Of a DNA stretch of 54,449 nucleotides, positions 14,766 to 24,581 are shown piece by piece; the stretch's first letter is position 1, and each line of letters begins with the position of its first letter. The DNA lies in assembly GCA_964608895.1 (NCBI GenBank), contig CAZSPT010000001.1, positions 1 through 54,449 on the forward strand. Reading direction: 5' to 3'. Below the pieces are notes generated by a model. It searched no databases. It saw only the letters and a program-made list of their open reading frames with translations, and was not told the origin of the DNA. The position numbers and the translations under genes are program-made. This DNA comes from CAZSPT01 sp964608895 (lineage in GTDB: Bacteria; Patescibacteriota; Patescibacteriia; 2-01-FULL-39-33).

Positions 14766-15857
14766 TTAAAGTTCATCCCGAGTTATCTTAACTCTTATCT
14801 CTTCCATTAGTTTAAGATAAAATTCAAGATTATTCAAGGTCGCCAGCCGGCCGGCCAGCGGTTCGCCAATTCTAAAAAGATGATGGAGATATGCTTTGGA
14901 AAAACGATTCAAACTGCCGGAATTAATCGGAGAAAAATCCCCGGCATATTCTTTTTTGGCAATATTGATTGTCCGATAGAAGCTCCGGGCGGCCAGCCGG
15001 GCGGATTTTGTCCGGAGATAAAGCCGGCCGTGGCGGGCTTCCCGAGTCGGAATAACGCAATCAAACATATCAATCCCCCGCTTAACCGCCGCGACAAGAT
15101 TCTCCGGCCGGCCGACTCCCATTAAATATCGGGGGCGATTAGCCGGCAGTCCTGGGACAAGATAATCAAGAACCCGATACATTTCCCGGCTAGTTTCGCC
15201 GACCGCCAAACCGCCGACCGCATAACCGTCAAAATCCAATTTAACCAGCTCTTCAAGGCTTTGACGGCGCCATTTTTTAAAAATTCCCCCTTGAACAATT
15301 CCAAAAATCAATTGAGAAGAGTTTTTCCGGCGATCAGAAATTACCTTGGTTTTTCGCGCCCAGCGGCCGGTCAGCTCAACCGCCCGGGCAATTTCTTTCT
15401 CCGGAGCCCGGGCGTCCGGACAAACATCCAGGGCCATGGCGATATCCGAACCAATAACTTCCTGAATTTTCAAAACTTTTTCCGGAGTAAAAAAATGCTT
15501 CTGACCGTCCCGGGGCGACTGAAACTCAACTCCGGCCGGAGTCAATTTCCTAATTTTCGCCAGCGAAAAAACTTGAAAACCGCCGCTGTCGGTGAGAATC
15601 GGCTTTGGCCAGGAAATAAATTTTCCTAAACCGCCGGCTTGATTCAAAACCTTCAAACCGGGCCGGAGATAAAGATGATAGCTGTTAGCTAGAATAATTT
15701 CAGCTCCAAGCCCAAGCAAATCTTGAGATTCAAGATTTTTAACCGCCCCTTTGGTGGCAATCGGCATAAAAAACGGAGTGGCGACCGCCCCCCGGACAAG
15801 ATTCAACCGACCCCGACGAGCTCGGGATATTCTTGACTGCTTGATTATTTTTAACAT
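14766..15857 (-). CDS. tgt: tRNA-guanine transglycosylase (TGT), zinc site lost
   Basis: TGT replaces guanine-34 with a queuosine precursor in tRNAs for Asp, Asn, His and Tyr. The 363-aa sequence keeps the general acid Asp90 in DSGGFQVFSL, the GGLAVGE pocket (Glu221) and nucleophile Asp266 in FDCVIPTREARHG. The C-terminal zinc site is gone: the normal CxCxxC segment reads INSGSLNRFSKAYLHHL (311-327) and the ligand His in the usual IHNL is Asn342. In the substrate pocket the usual DEC is DVC (144-146). The fold continues with LEFYLKLM, so the gene is intact. It lies between the surface-protein gene and the 130-aa gene. I see no queuosine synthesis genes here. Confidence 0.92.
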   Translation of the reverse strand: MLKIIKQSRISRARRGRLNLVRGAVATPFFMPIATKGAVKNLESQDLLGLGAEIILANSYHLYLRPGLKVLNQAGGLGKFISWPKPILTDSGGFQVFSLAKIRKLTPAGVEFQSPRDGQKHFFTPEKVLKIQEVIGSDIAMALDVCPDARAPEKEIARAVELTGRWARKTKVISDRRKNSSQLIFGIVQGGIFKKWRRQSLEELVKLDFDGYAVGGLAVGETSREMYRVLDYLVPGLPANRPRYLMGVGRPENLVAAVKRGIDMFDCVIPTREARHGRLYLRTKSARLAARSFYRTINIAKKEYAGDFSPINSGSLNRFSKAYLHHLFRIGEPLAGRLATLNNLEFYLKLMEEIRVKITRDEL

Positions 15858-15899
15858 AGAAAAAACCGGCCGGCTGAAAAATCAACCGAAAAATTTACG

Positions 15900-18027
15900 T
15901 TATTCAACCACCCCGACCGTCTGGCCGAGAATCGGATCTTGAAATGAAGTCGTTAAAGCTTTATATTCTTTAGAAATTTCCGAACCAGTGTCGGCATCTT
16001 CTGCCTCTAAATTGATTTCTGAAATAAGTATCAAAACCCGGCCGAGATCGTCCTTTTCCGGAGTGATTGAAATATTAAAGCTCGCTTCAGCGGTTCGGGC
16101 AGTTTTGGCCAGCCGGGAAATCCGCCAGCGAACGGTGTTGCTGCCGGAATTGTAGAAAAGGTCTCCGGTGTCATGGCTTTCCTTGTTACTCCAGCTGACT
16201 TTTCCTTTTGGAAGCTTAACAACCACCTCAATATCGGTAATATTGTGAAGATTGTTAATTAGCTCCAATTTAACGTTATAACAGGATTCTTCTCCGACTT
16301 TTGGCTCAATCGGCCCGAGGCCGAGAGCGAGATCATCTTGATTATAATATCTTATTTTAGGTTTAAGAGTTAAATCGGAAATAACTGAATTGACGATTGT
16401 CTCGGTCGTCACCCTGGAGGTCCCGGAAATTTCTCCAGCCTGTTCAGCCTCGGCTTCAATATAGCTTTCAACGCTAAATTTCCCAACTTCGGGATTATTG
16501 ACAATGGCAGCGTCTTCAACCCGAATCTGCCAATTAATTTCCCCGGATTCTTCCGGAGCAAGCTTCAACAGCTGGGGAATTTCACTGCCGGTCCAGGTAA
16601 TTGTGTTATTCCTAANNNNNNNNNNCCTGCCCGCCGTATTCTTCAGTCAAAGTATCCCAATCAATAATTTCAGAATTAAGATGGGCCTTGATTCTTATAT
16701 TCCGCAACTCCTCCTGGCCGGTGTTTTGATAATGGAGAGAATAAACCAAAAGCTCATCAAAAGCGATTGGCTGGTCCTCGGCCGAACCGTTAACAATCAA
16801 ATCTAAGCCGAGCTGGTCTTTGATTACTTTAGTCACTAAAATTTCTTCGTTCTGGGGATAATAATCGCCGCCTTGGTTAAGCTGAATCCTTACTCTAAAT
16901 TCCTGATTGCCTCCTTGGTCAACCGCCGAATAACTGCCAGTGATTTCAACTTCACCGGATTCTTCCGGAGCAATACTTTTAATTTCCCAGAGAAAATCGC
17001 CGGCGGCGGCCAATTCCGGCTCAGCCGAGCTAAAAACAAAACCGTCCGACGGCTCCGCGACCAATTGAAGATCAGTTAATTCTTCCTGACCGGTATTTTG
17101 ATAACTGATGAGATAGCTTAACTCTTGATTGGCCAGAGTTTTTTCCGGACCGCTGATTTCCAAATCCAAAACCGACGAGGCAACCGCGACATCAACAATT
17201 GCCTCCTGTTTAAACCGAGCATTCAGGTTGGCCGGTTTGAATTCCAAGGTTCCTTTGAAAGTTTTAACCGAATTAATCGCCGCGATTGTCTTGCCGGTCA
17301 AAGTGATTTTCTTGGTTTCGCCGCTTTTTAAAACACTGAAATCCCAGATATTTTGACGATCTCCCTTAGCGGCTGGCTCGGCTTGGAGATAAGAAAAATT
17401 TTCCGGGTAATCAAGCTCCAGCCGGGCGTTGTAGAGATTTACCGCCTCTTGATTGGTGATTGAAACGACATATTCCGCCGGCTGCCCGGAAATCAAAGTA
17501 ATCGGAGGAGAAATTTTTAAATCAATCTTTTCATTAGTAAAACTTTCTTCCCCCCAATAACGGTTAAATAGGAAAAACCCGGCCAAACCGGCAATCAACA
17601 AAACAGCAAAAACAATAATTAAAAAATAAACAATTTTCTTCCAAAGCGGCTGACGGCTTTTGCTTAACTTGGTTAAATCGGGAATATGGCCGTTTCCGTC
17701 AGTATAAATTTCAGCGAGATTTCGCTGAATTTCCCGGCTGATTTTCCGATTAGACTTCTTTTTGCCGGCTTTTTTGAAAAAATTAGTGGATTTTCCTCCG
17801 GCCGAATCTGATTTTCCTCCGGCCGAATCTGATTTTCCGGCTTTATTATTAGAGGATGAAACCGCGGTTTCAGCGACATTATCCTGCATAGTTTTAACTT
17901 CTTTTTTAAAAATTCCAAAATCTCCAAGTTTCTTCTTGAGCGGTTTAACAACCGATTTTTTTTCTTTGGATTTTTTAGAACTATCGGAGTTATCTTTATT
18001 TTTTTTAAAAAAGCTGAACTTTACCAT
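15900..18027 (-). CDS. Membrane-anchored surface protein with DUF11/Ig-like repeats (interrupted by gap)
   Basis: A single gene of about 705 codons split by ten N at 16616-16625; both halves read in the same style and share repeats. The N-terminal 130 residues are basic, disordered and cytoplasmic, and include a duplicated 7-residue unit. One membrane helix follows (about 132-155), then three to four beta-sandwich repeats resembling DUF11/CARDB domains. SYQNTGQEEL and HYQNTGQEEL open two of them, and APEESGE recurs near the ends. It is probably an extracellular structural or adhesive protein. It follows the DUF4012 gene by 11 bases. Each repeat ends with a pattern like WEIKSIAPEESGEVEI. Confidence 0.75.
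16616..16625. other. Assembly gap (10 N) in the repeat surface protein
   Basis: Fixed-length N run. It falls within a repeated domain, consistent with repeats breaking the assembly. Confidence 0.95.
17789..17838. repeat. 21-bp tandem repeat inside coding sequence
   Basis: Two identical 21-bp units (17789-17809 and 17810-17830) plus a partial third copy (17831-17838). Being a multiple of three, each encodes the same seven residues rich in Gly, Ser and Asp in the disordered tail of the surface protein, so copy number can change without a frameshift. Confidence 0.9.
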
Positions 18028-18038
18028 GAAAATTTCTA

Positions 18039-20858
18039 TTAATTATTAAACTCCAGGAAATAAAAACGATCTTGATCAAGCCGAGTCTTAAAAACCGTTT
18101 CCTGTCCGGAGATAACCAAATTTTCCGAAGGTCGGCCGGCTTTGACCAACCAATCTTTAGGAAAATTTAATTGGCTGACGATTTCATCTGAACCGCTTCC
18201 CGGCTGTTTTTCAATAACTAAGCTGTAGAAATCATATTTTTCCTCCTTGGCCGGAGAAAAAGCCGCTTGAATTTTCTCGGACCAGGAAATTTGCTTGGAC
18301 CGGCGAACCGGTTGAACTTTGAACGGCAGCTGATAAGTCAAAAGGACTTCTTTGGTTTCACCCGGACCAACCATCAACCAGTTTCCAAAAACCGTTCGGC
18401 CGTTTTCAAGATAAATTTTAGTTCCAGAACGATAATCAAGAGACGCTAAATTTTCAGCCGCTAAATCAGGATCCGGCTGGAGAAAATCGGGAATTGGAGC
18501 AAATTGTTCAACCGGCGGCTGGTCAAAGCCGACTGCTTTAATCAACCGGCTGCCAGCCGGGAGATAAACCCGAAAATAACTGCGGTTAAGCTGATTGGTG
18601 AAATTTTCTTCAATCGGCCCAAAATGGCGCCGGCGAATCAAAAGCTCGCCAATAACTGTTCCGTCAGGAGCGATTTCGGCCCGATGGAATATCTTCTGAT
18701 TAATCGCCTCGTCAGTCTTGCCACCCCCGACATTGGCGGCCACTACTTTAAAATAATCTTTTGAAGTGTCCAGCCGGCGGCCGCCCCAACGATTTTCAAC
18801 AACTGTTTGTTGAAGCTCAGAATCGCTTAAATAAATCATAATGTCTTTAACTTTTAATCCGCGGCTGATTGCGCCGAAAAAATCAAGAAACTTCGGCGGC
18901 TCAATCGCCGAAACCTCATTAAGCAGCCGAGCGGCCAAATCGCCGAGAATTTCCTTCGGCTTAGTCCGGTCGGGATGTTCCAATTCAACCGTCTTCTGAA
19001 CTTCTCTTTCAAAGTTGGCCGCGGTGACGATTTTGCCGTATTTTTCCAATTCAAGCGGTCCGGTTATCTTAAGAAGCTCACTTAGCCAGTCGGAATTAAC
19101 AGCGATTACTCCGTCAACAGTCGGGCCGCCGCTCTTGTTATAAAACCAAGCTATTTTTTTCGCTGAAGTCGGCCAATCAGCCCACCAATTGGCGTCCTGA
19201 AACTCCCAACGAGGATTAATCAGCCGAATCGGCTCGGGAGCGGCGACTGTTTCAGTCATACCGGCCCGAACATCATAACTGCCGCCGGCCGGCAAAGAAA
19301 TTTCCTTAATATCCCCGGAAACTAAGTCAACCAAAGCAAAACTTCCCAAAAAACCGCCAGACGGTCTAAGCTCGTTGTCGTTCTGAAAAACTAAAAGATA
19401 GCGCTTAAGCCGATTTTCTCCGAGAAACTTCCGAGTAAACTCAAGATTGCCATCCAATTCTTCCAAGCCGCTGACCAAAACCGGCAGCTGAGCCTGAAGC
19501 TCTTGAAATCCAGAACGATTTTCCTCGGGAAGATGACTTATCTTTATTTTTTTGATTTTTTCTTCAGCCAGCCGGAGTTCTTTGGCGGCGATTCTGATTT
19601 CTCTCTGAAATTCAGACAATCGGACGGTTAGAGGAGAATTTCCGTCTCTTGAAAGTTGTTCCGCCGCCTTAGCCAATCGGCGGCCGGCGGCCGAAACAAT
19701 TTCTCCAAGCTCCAGAACGTTTTTTCCGCTTCGGAAACTGTTGGCAATCGGCAAAGCTCCGACGGCCGCCGTTAAAAACGACTGAATTTCTCCGAGCTGA
19801 GTCCGAGCCGAGGTGAACTTCTGATTAGCCGAGGAAAAATCGCTTTCAGCCGATTTCAAATCAAAAACGGCTAATTCACTTTTAGCTGATTCAAGACTGG
19901 CCAGCCCTTGACGAGCCTGACCGAGAACCGCTCCTTTGGTTTCTTGAATTTCCTGCCAATAGGTAAAAACTTTCAAAGGGGCGATAAGCAACAAGCCGAT
20001 AATCGCGAATCCGACCAACTGACGGATTGAAATTAATTCCCAATGAAATTCCGGCTTTTTAAGCGGCCGAGGCCGAGTAAAACTTTTAAAAAAATTCTTG
20101 ATTCTATCCCAACCGAACCGCTGAATCGCCTGAACGGCCGACTTTTTAGAAGCCGAAGAAAAAGCTCCGCCGAATCCGGAAAAATTCCGAAGATTAAACT
20201 CAACCACTTCATCGGTCAGCCAGGGCCGAAAACGCCGACTATTCCAAAAATACCTTTTTAAGCAAATTATTCCTTCAACCGCCCGAAAAGCCAGGGAACC
20301 AAGAAAAAAAATCAGATTAATCAAAACAACTTCCTCCCAAAGCGAACGATTTTTTTCGGTTAACAGCCGAGAATTTTTCCGCGCCGGCAATTTTGGCGAA
20401 AGATCAAGCGGACGGAAAAAACTTTTTAGACTAACTCTCTTTTTTTGAATTTTTCTTTGAATTCCGGACAAAAATTCCGTCTCCACCAGAGAAAACAATT
20501 CAAAAAGATAAAGTTTCGCCAAAAATTCCTCACCAACGGCCGCGGCCGGGCGGGCGGCCGGTTTAACTCTTTCAATAAAACGAACTTGGGAAAGATCCAA
20601 ACAATGAGGTGAAAAATAATTGTCTAAAGGATTGGCAGCGACTTCTATTTTTACCTTTTTCTCCGAGTCTTTTGGCAAAGAAACTTTTTTTGACGAAAAA
20701 ACCGGCCAGTCCTGATTTTTCTTTGTTAAATCAACCAGCTTGACCGGCCTGTTTTTATAAAAAGAATTCTTAACTCGGCGCGATAGAATAACCTGTTTTT
20801 TCCGAGATTTTGGCCGTCCGGCTCCTAAATTGCTTTTTTTTGGGGATTTTTTAGTCAC
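18039..20858 (-). CDS. Large DUF4012 domain membrane protein
   Basis: This 939-aa protein starts at GTG (20858), preceded by AAGGGAAG. Residues 1-170 are basic and probably cytoplasmic. Membrane segments lie near 183-205 and 278-298. A helical region (about 320-460) precedes the DUF4012 domain (about 485-900): RYLLVFQNDNELRPSGGF, DANWWADWPTSAKKI, VDGVIAVNSDWL and LTYQLPF. DUF4012 proteins are common beside glycosyltransferases in CPR and Gram-positive genomes; function unknown. A shorter paralog lies at 43387-45357. It heads an operon with the repeat surface protein and tgt. Confidence 0.82.
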   Translation of the reverse strand: MTKKSPKKSNLGAGRPKSRKKQVILSRRVKNSFYKNRPVKLVDLTKKNQDWPVFSSKKVSLPKDSEKKVKIEVAANPLDNYFSPHCLDLSQVRFIERVKPAARPAAAVGEEFLAKLYLFELFSLVETEFLSGIQRKIQKKRVSLKSFFRPLDLSPKLPARKNSRLLTEKNRSLWEEVVLINLIFFLGSLAFRAVEGIICLKRYFWNSRRFRPWLTDEVVEFNLRNFSGFGGAFSSASKKSAVQAIQRFGWDRIKNFFKSFTRPRPLKKPEFHWELISIRQLVGFAIIGLLLIAPLKVFTYWQEIQETKGAVLGQARQGLASLESAKSELAVFDLKSAESDFSSANQKFTSARTQLGEIQSFLTAAVGALPIANSFRSGKNVLELGEIVSAAGRRLAKAAEQLSRDGNSPLTVRLSEFQREIRIAAKELRLAEEKIKKIKISHLPEENRSGFQELQAQLPVLVSGLEELDGNLEFTRKFLGENRLKRYLLVFQNDNELRPSGGFLGSFALVDLVSGDIKEISLPAGGSYDVRAGMTETVAAPEPIRLINPRWEFQDANWWADWPTSAKKIAWFYNKSGGPTVDGVIAVNSDWLSELLKITGPLELEKYGKIVTAANFEREVQKTVELEHPDRTKPKEILGDLAARLLNEVSAIEPPKFLDFFGAISRGLKVKDIMIYLSDSELQQTVVENRWGGRRLDTSKDYFKVVAANVGGGKTDEAINQKIFHRAEIAPDGTVIGELLIRRRHFGPIEENFTNQLNRSYFRVYLPAGSRLIKAVGFDQPPVEQFAPIPDFLQPDPDLAAENLASLDYRSGTKIYLENGRTVFGNWLMVGPGETKEVLLTYQLPFKVQPVRRSKQISWSEKIQAAFSPAKEEKYDFYSLVIEKQPGSGSDEIVSQLNFPKDWLVKAGRPSENLVISGQETVFKTRLDQDRFYFLEFNN

Positions 20859-20896
20859 CTTCCCTTATAAAATTATCAAATTATAAATTATCAAAA

Positions 20897-20929
20897 TTAA
20901 GCCTAAATCACAGTTAAGTCAGGCTTAAC
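20897..20929 (-). promoter_or_regulatory. Overlapping alternative hairpins in the DUF4012 leader
   Basis: TTAAGCCT (20897-20904) and AGGCTTAA (20921-20928) form an 8-bp stem. GTTAAG (20913-20918) and CTTAAC (20924-20929) form a different 6-bp stem that needs the same 3' bases. The two cannot coexist, as in attenuators. It could also be a protein-binding palindrome. Confidence 0.45.
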
Positions 20930-20950
20930 TTCCGAATATTTCTTAAAATT

Positions 20951-20980
20951 ATTATAACACAAAAAACAATCCTGAAACAA
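20951..20980 (-). promoter_or_regulatory. Promoter of the DUF4012 / surface protein / tgt operon
   Basis: TTGTTT (20980-20975), 18-base spacer, TATAAT (20956-20951) preceded by TGT. Leader of about 85 bases containing the alternative hairpins. Confidence 0.6.
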
Positions 20981-21007
20981 GCCCGTAAAAATCAAAAAAA
21001 CCGATTT

Positions 21008-22132
21008 TTAAAAAAAAGATTGATAAACCGTCAGAGTTTTCCGGGCGGTTTTTTCCCAGGAATATTTTTGGGAATTGGCCAGCCCCTTGCCGGCCAGTTC
21101 CCGGCAAAGCTCCGGCTGGGACAAAAGCTTGATTAGCTCGGCGGCGATCGCTTCAGAATCTTCGGGATTAAAATAATGAGCGGTTGAACCGAGAATCTCC
21201 GGAAGCGATCCTCGGTCAGAAGCAGCGACCGGCACTCCCCTGGCTTGAGCCTCCAAGGCCGGCAGGCCAAAACCCTCAAAAAGACTCGGAAAAACATAAA
21301 TTTTTGCCCGGCGGAAAAAGCAATTAATCTGAAAATCGGAAAGATAACCCGGAAAAAACACTTTTCCTTGAAGCTCGGGAAAATTCTCAATCAGAAACCG
21401 TTTTAGTCGCTGATAAAAATAACTGTCTTTTCCGGCTAAAACCAGCCGCTGGTCGGGAAATTTATCAACTACTTTTTTGAAAGCGGCGACAAGATTTTCC
21501 AAATTTTTATGGGGATAAGCCGAACCGAGATAAAAAAGATAGCCGGGCTTCAAGCCGTATTCTTCCTCTGTCAGCCGGCAGTTTCCGGCGGCTCGGCCGA
21601 GCTCAACCCCTTCATAGACAACAACGACTTTTTCCGAAGGAATTTTCAACAGCCGAACAATATCTTTTTTAGTGGCTTCAGAAACAGCGATAATTTTTTT
21701 GGCCCGGCGAGCGGCCCGGGAAATAACCAGTCGGTAGCCGAAAAGCTTCAGCCGGTAGCTGAACAGCCGCCGAGTGGTCGCCCGGCTGCTCGGAAACCGA
21801 GAAATAATCAAATCATGAATAGTTACCAAAAATTTTCCCCAATAGACAAGCGGAACATTAAAATGCCCGAAATGGACCAAATCCAAACGATATTTCCAAA
21901 GAACTGCCGGAAAAATAAGCTGCTCCTGCCAGCTGTACGGTTTAAAATCAGCGAGAATTTTCCGAAAATTCGGCTGATTCGGCCGGTAGTCGTTGAAATT
22001 TTCCTTGGTTAGAAAAATCAAATAATCGTTTTTTTGGTCAAGCTGTTCAAGCCGGCTAATTAACTTTTCCAAATAGCGGCCCAAACCGGCGTTTTTTGTC
22101 CCGTAAAGCCGGGCGTCAATTCCGATTTTCAT
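21008..22132 (-). CDS. GT4-family glycosyltransferase
   Basis: A 374-aa GT-B fold enzyme that transfers a sugar from a nucleotide donor to a growing surface glycan. The N-terminal domain opens MKIGIDARLYGTKNAGLGRY; the C-terminal donor domain has YLGSAYPHKNLENLV and the E-x7-E motif in FEGFGLPALEA (about residue 290). It is cytoplasmic, with no signal peptide. It is the last of three adjacent GT4 genes, with 17 bases of overlap to the one before. Sugar and acceptor cannot be read from sequence. Confidence 0.9.
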   Translation of the reverse strand: MKIGIDARLYGTKNAGLGRYLEKLISRLEQLDQKNDYLIFLTKENFNDYRPNQPNFRKILADFKPYSWQEQLIFPAVLWKYRLDLVHFGHFNVPLVYWGKFLVTIHDLIISRFPSSRATTRRLFSYRLKLFGYRLVISRAARRAKKIIAVSEATKKDIVRLLKIPSEKVVVVYEGVELGRAAGNCRLTEEEYGLKPGYLFYLGSAYPHKNLENLVAAFKKVVDKFPDQRLVLAGKDSYFYQRLKRFLIENFPELQGKVFFPGYLSDFQINCFFRRAKIYVFPSLFEGFGLPALEAQARGVPVAASDRGSLPEILGSTAHYFNPEDSEAIAAELIKLLSQPELCRELAGKGLANSQKYSWEKTARKTLTVYQSFF

Positions 22133-23246
22133 ATTTTTTAAAAATTTCTAAAAACTGTTTGGCGGCCGCCGGCCAACTAAACCGCCGAGCCTGGATGATT
22201 CCAGCTTCAGCCAGCCGCCGGCGGAGCCGGTCGTCTTTTAACAGGGCTTCGGCGGCTTTGGTAATTTCTCCAAGATTATCGGGATTGACCAGCAAGCCGG
22301 CTTGGCCGACAACTTCCGGCTGGGAAGAATTTGCTCCGGCGATTACCGGACAGCCCGAGGCCAGCGCTTCCAGCAACGGTAGACCGAATCCTTCATAAAA
22401 CGAGGGGTAAATTAAAAATTCCGCCAGATTATAAAGAGCCGGCTTGTCTTCTTCCTGAAAATAACCGGTTAAAGTAATTCTTGAATCTTTCTCAGCTTCG
22501 GCCAGAAGCGGACCTGTTTTCCAGCCCCGAGGGCCGGCCAGAACCAGCCGACAATCGTCTGGAGCGAGTCGCTGAAACGCCCTGATAACACCGGCAATGT
22601 TTTTTCGGGGCTCCAAAGTGCCGAGATAAAGGATAAACTTCGGAGGGAGACGATATTTTTTCCGAACCGCCTCCAGTTGAGTATCAGATTTTGGAATAAC
22701 CCGGAACCGCTGATGGTCAACCGCCGGATAAATCACTCTTATCTTATTTGGATCAACCCCTAAAACCGCCTCCAAATCTTTAGCGGTATTTTTGGAATCA
22801 GCGACCACTAAATCAGCTTGGAAAACTATTTTTTTTAGAATAATCAACTTGTGCCAAAGCCGCATTTTCCAAGAAAAAAATTCCGGAAAAAGGATAAATG
22901 ATAAATCATGAACAGCAAGAATTTTTCGGCAATTATCCGACCAACTAACAAAATGGAGGTTTGGAGCGAAAAAAAGGTCGGCTGAACCGGCCAAACGATC
23001 AAGTTTGGGAAAATTCCCAAAATTCAAAGCAAGGTTAAAGAGTTTGTTCGGCCAATGGTAGCCGAGATAGCGGGCGTTTTTTCGCTCAAACGGCGGCAAA
23101 GAAATTTTTTTTGAAGAATTATAAAAAAGAAAATATTGATTGTCGCGGTCAAGGTTCAATAAAGCCTCCAAAAGACCGGCAGTATAGCGGGAGACTCCTG
23201 AATATTGAGCGGTCATCAGGCAACGGACATCAACGGCTATTTTCAT
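22116..23246 (-). CDS. GT4-family glycosyltransferase
   Basis: 376 aa, similar in build to its downstream neighbour: MKIAVDVRCLMTAQYSGVSRY at the start, VHDLSFILFP, YLGTLEPRKNIAGVIRAF and the E-x7-E motif YEGFGLPLLEALASG. The neighbours overlap by 17 bases at both ends, so the three GT4 genes are translated from one message. The resemblance to the 21008 and 41159 genes suggests expansion by duplication, each copy probably adding a different sugar. The product should work at the inner face of the membrane. Confidence 0.9.
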   Translation of the reverse strand: MKIAVDVRCLMTAQYSGVSRYTAGLLEALLNLDRDNQYFLFYNSSKKISLPPFERKNARYLGYHWPNKLFNLALNFGNFPKLDRLAGSADLFFAPNLHFVSWSDNCRKILAVHDLSFILFPEFFSWKMRLWHKLIILKKIVFQADLVVADSKNTAKDLEAVLGVDPNKIRVIYPAVDHQRFRVIPKSDTQLEAVRKKYRLPPKFILYLGTLEPRKNIAGVIRAFQRLAPDDCRLVLAGPRGWKTGPLLAEAEKDSRITLTGYFQEEDKPALYNLAEFLIYPSFYEGFGLPLLEALASGCPVIAGANSSQPEVVGQAGLLVNPDNLGEITKAAEALLKDDRLRRRLAEAGIIQARRFSWPAAAKQFLEIFKKYENRN

Positions 23247-24336
23247 TTTGAAAAATCTTATTGACTAAATTGATTATTTGGTTTTTGAAAATTTCCGGCC
23301 GAAAATTTTCAGCCCAGCGCTTTATTTCTTCGGAAGAATAATCCTCCGGCCTAAATCTGATAACTTTGTCAGCAATCTCCTCCCACCACTGATTTTCAAA
23401 AAATTCTCCAGTTCGGCCGGGGATAACAGTCTCCAAAGCGCCGCCGGCCTGATAAGCGATCACCGGCCGTCCGGCGGCCATCGCCTCAATAGCAGTAATA
23501 CCGAAATCCTCTTCTTGAGGATGAAGATAAGCGATTGCTTCGGCGTAAAGCCGACACTTCTCTTCCTCGGAAACTTTTCCAAGAAATTCAATTTTGGAAC
23601 TGTTGGCGGCCAACTTTTTCAACCGAGCCATTTCCGGACCGACTCCAAAAACTTTCAAAGGAATCCCCAACCGGCCAAAAGCCTGAATAACCAAATCAAT
23701 TTTTTTGTAGGGAACAAGCCGAGAACCGGCCAAATAATATTTCTTCGGTGCTGAAGAAATCCAAAAATTATCAACATCAACCGGCGGATAAACAACCTCG
23801 CTTGGACGGTGATAATATTTCTTAATCCGCTCCCGGACGGTCGCCGAACTAGTGGCAAAAAAATCAACCCGATCGGCCGCCAAACGATCCCAACCCCGAA
23901 GCCGATGAAGAGTTAAAGGAAGAAAAATCTTAAAAATCGGATTAACTTTCAGCTCTTTGATATAAGAATGAGTGTCAATCCAAAGAAATCGAGTCGGGGT
24001 GTAGCAATAGCAAAGATGACGACTGCCGGGCTTGGTAATAACACCCTTGGCAAAGGCTGAAGCGCTTGAAATAACCAAATCATAATCAGTTAAATCATAA
24101 CTCTCAATCGCCGCCGGCATAATTGGCAACCACCATTGATAACAGCGAACCCCCAAAGGAAACTTCTGAAGAAAAGAAGTCCGGATATCCTGGGAATAAA
24201 AAAACCTGTTGGTGTTTTTTGGATCAAAAACTAAAGTAAAAATCGGAGCTTCTGGAAAAATTTCCTTCAAGGCTTTTAAAACCCGTTCCGCCCCGCCGTC
24301 CTGAACCAAATGGTCATGAATTAAAGCAACCTTCAT
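23230..24336 (-). CDS. GT4-family glycosyltransferase (WbaZ-like)
   Basis: 368 aa. It begins KVALIHDHLVQDGGAERVLKA, a pattern typical of the WbaZ/mannosyltransferase branch of GT4, and differs clearly from the other two. The donor domain has AGSRLVPYKKIDLVIQAF and the active motif EEDFGITAIEAMAAGRPVIAY. A mannosyl- or similar hexosyltransferase role is plausible but unproven. It is the first gene of the three-gene GT4 operon, with a promoter at 24365-24373 about 28 bases from the ATG. Confidence 0.9.
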   Translation of the reverse strand: MKVALIHDHLVQDGGAERVLKALKEIFPEAPIFTLVFDPKNTNRFFYSQDIRTSFLQKFPLGVRCYQWWLPIMPAAIESYDLTDYDLVISSASAFAKGVITKPGSRHLCYCYTPTRFLWIDTHSYIKELKVNPIFKIFLPLTLHRLRGWDRLAADRVDFFATSSATVRERIKKYYHRPSEVVYPPVDVDNFWISSAPKKYYLAGSRLVPYKKIDLVIQAFGRLGIPLKVFGVGPEMARLKKLAANSSKIEFLGKVSEEEKCRLYAEAIAYLHPQEEDFGITAIEAMAAGRPVIAYQAGGALETVIPGRTGEFFENQWWEEIADKVIRFRPEDYSSEEIKRWAENFRPEIFKNQIINLVNKIFQNENSR

Positions 24337-24364
24337 AACAAATTAAACTAAAACTGTTGTTAAT

Positions 24365-24373
24365 ATAATACCA
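24365..24373 (-). promoter_or_regulatory. Extended -10 promoter of the GT4 operon
   Basis: TGGTATTAT on the minus strand, 28 bases before the ATG at 24336. No strong -35. Confidence 0.5.
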
Positions 24374-24504
24374 TAAAGGCAAAAAGACAAAAATAATTTA
24401 TTTGATAAAAAAACAAAAAACACTAATTATTGACTAATTTTACAAAAATAAACAAAAATTCACCGCTAAAAAAACAATAACAATATAATAAACTTTTTTT
24501 AACC

Positions 24505-24533
24505 TTGACAAAAATAAAATTATGTGCTATATT
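24505..24533 (+). promoter_or_regulatory. Strong promoter of the 41-aa gene
   Basis: Consensus TTGACA (24505-24510), 17-base spacer, TATATT (24528-24533) with TGC before it: the best sigma-70-type promoter in the window. It sits in the intergenic stretch 24337-24908, which otherwise holds only AT-rich DNA, the 41-aa gene, a 26-codon minus-strand frame and two terminators. Confidence 0.85.
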
Positions 24534-24581
24534 TATCTGATGTGCTGAAAATTCAGGGTAGAAAGTAAAAGGAGAGGAGCT

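Noticed and set aside
15900..18027. Two separate surface-protein genes
   Set aside because: The break coincides with ten N, both parts carry the same repeat phrases, and the lower part lacks a start signal.
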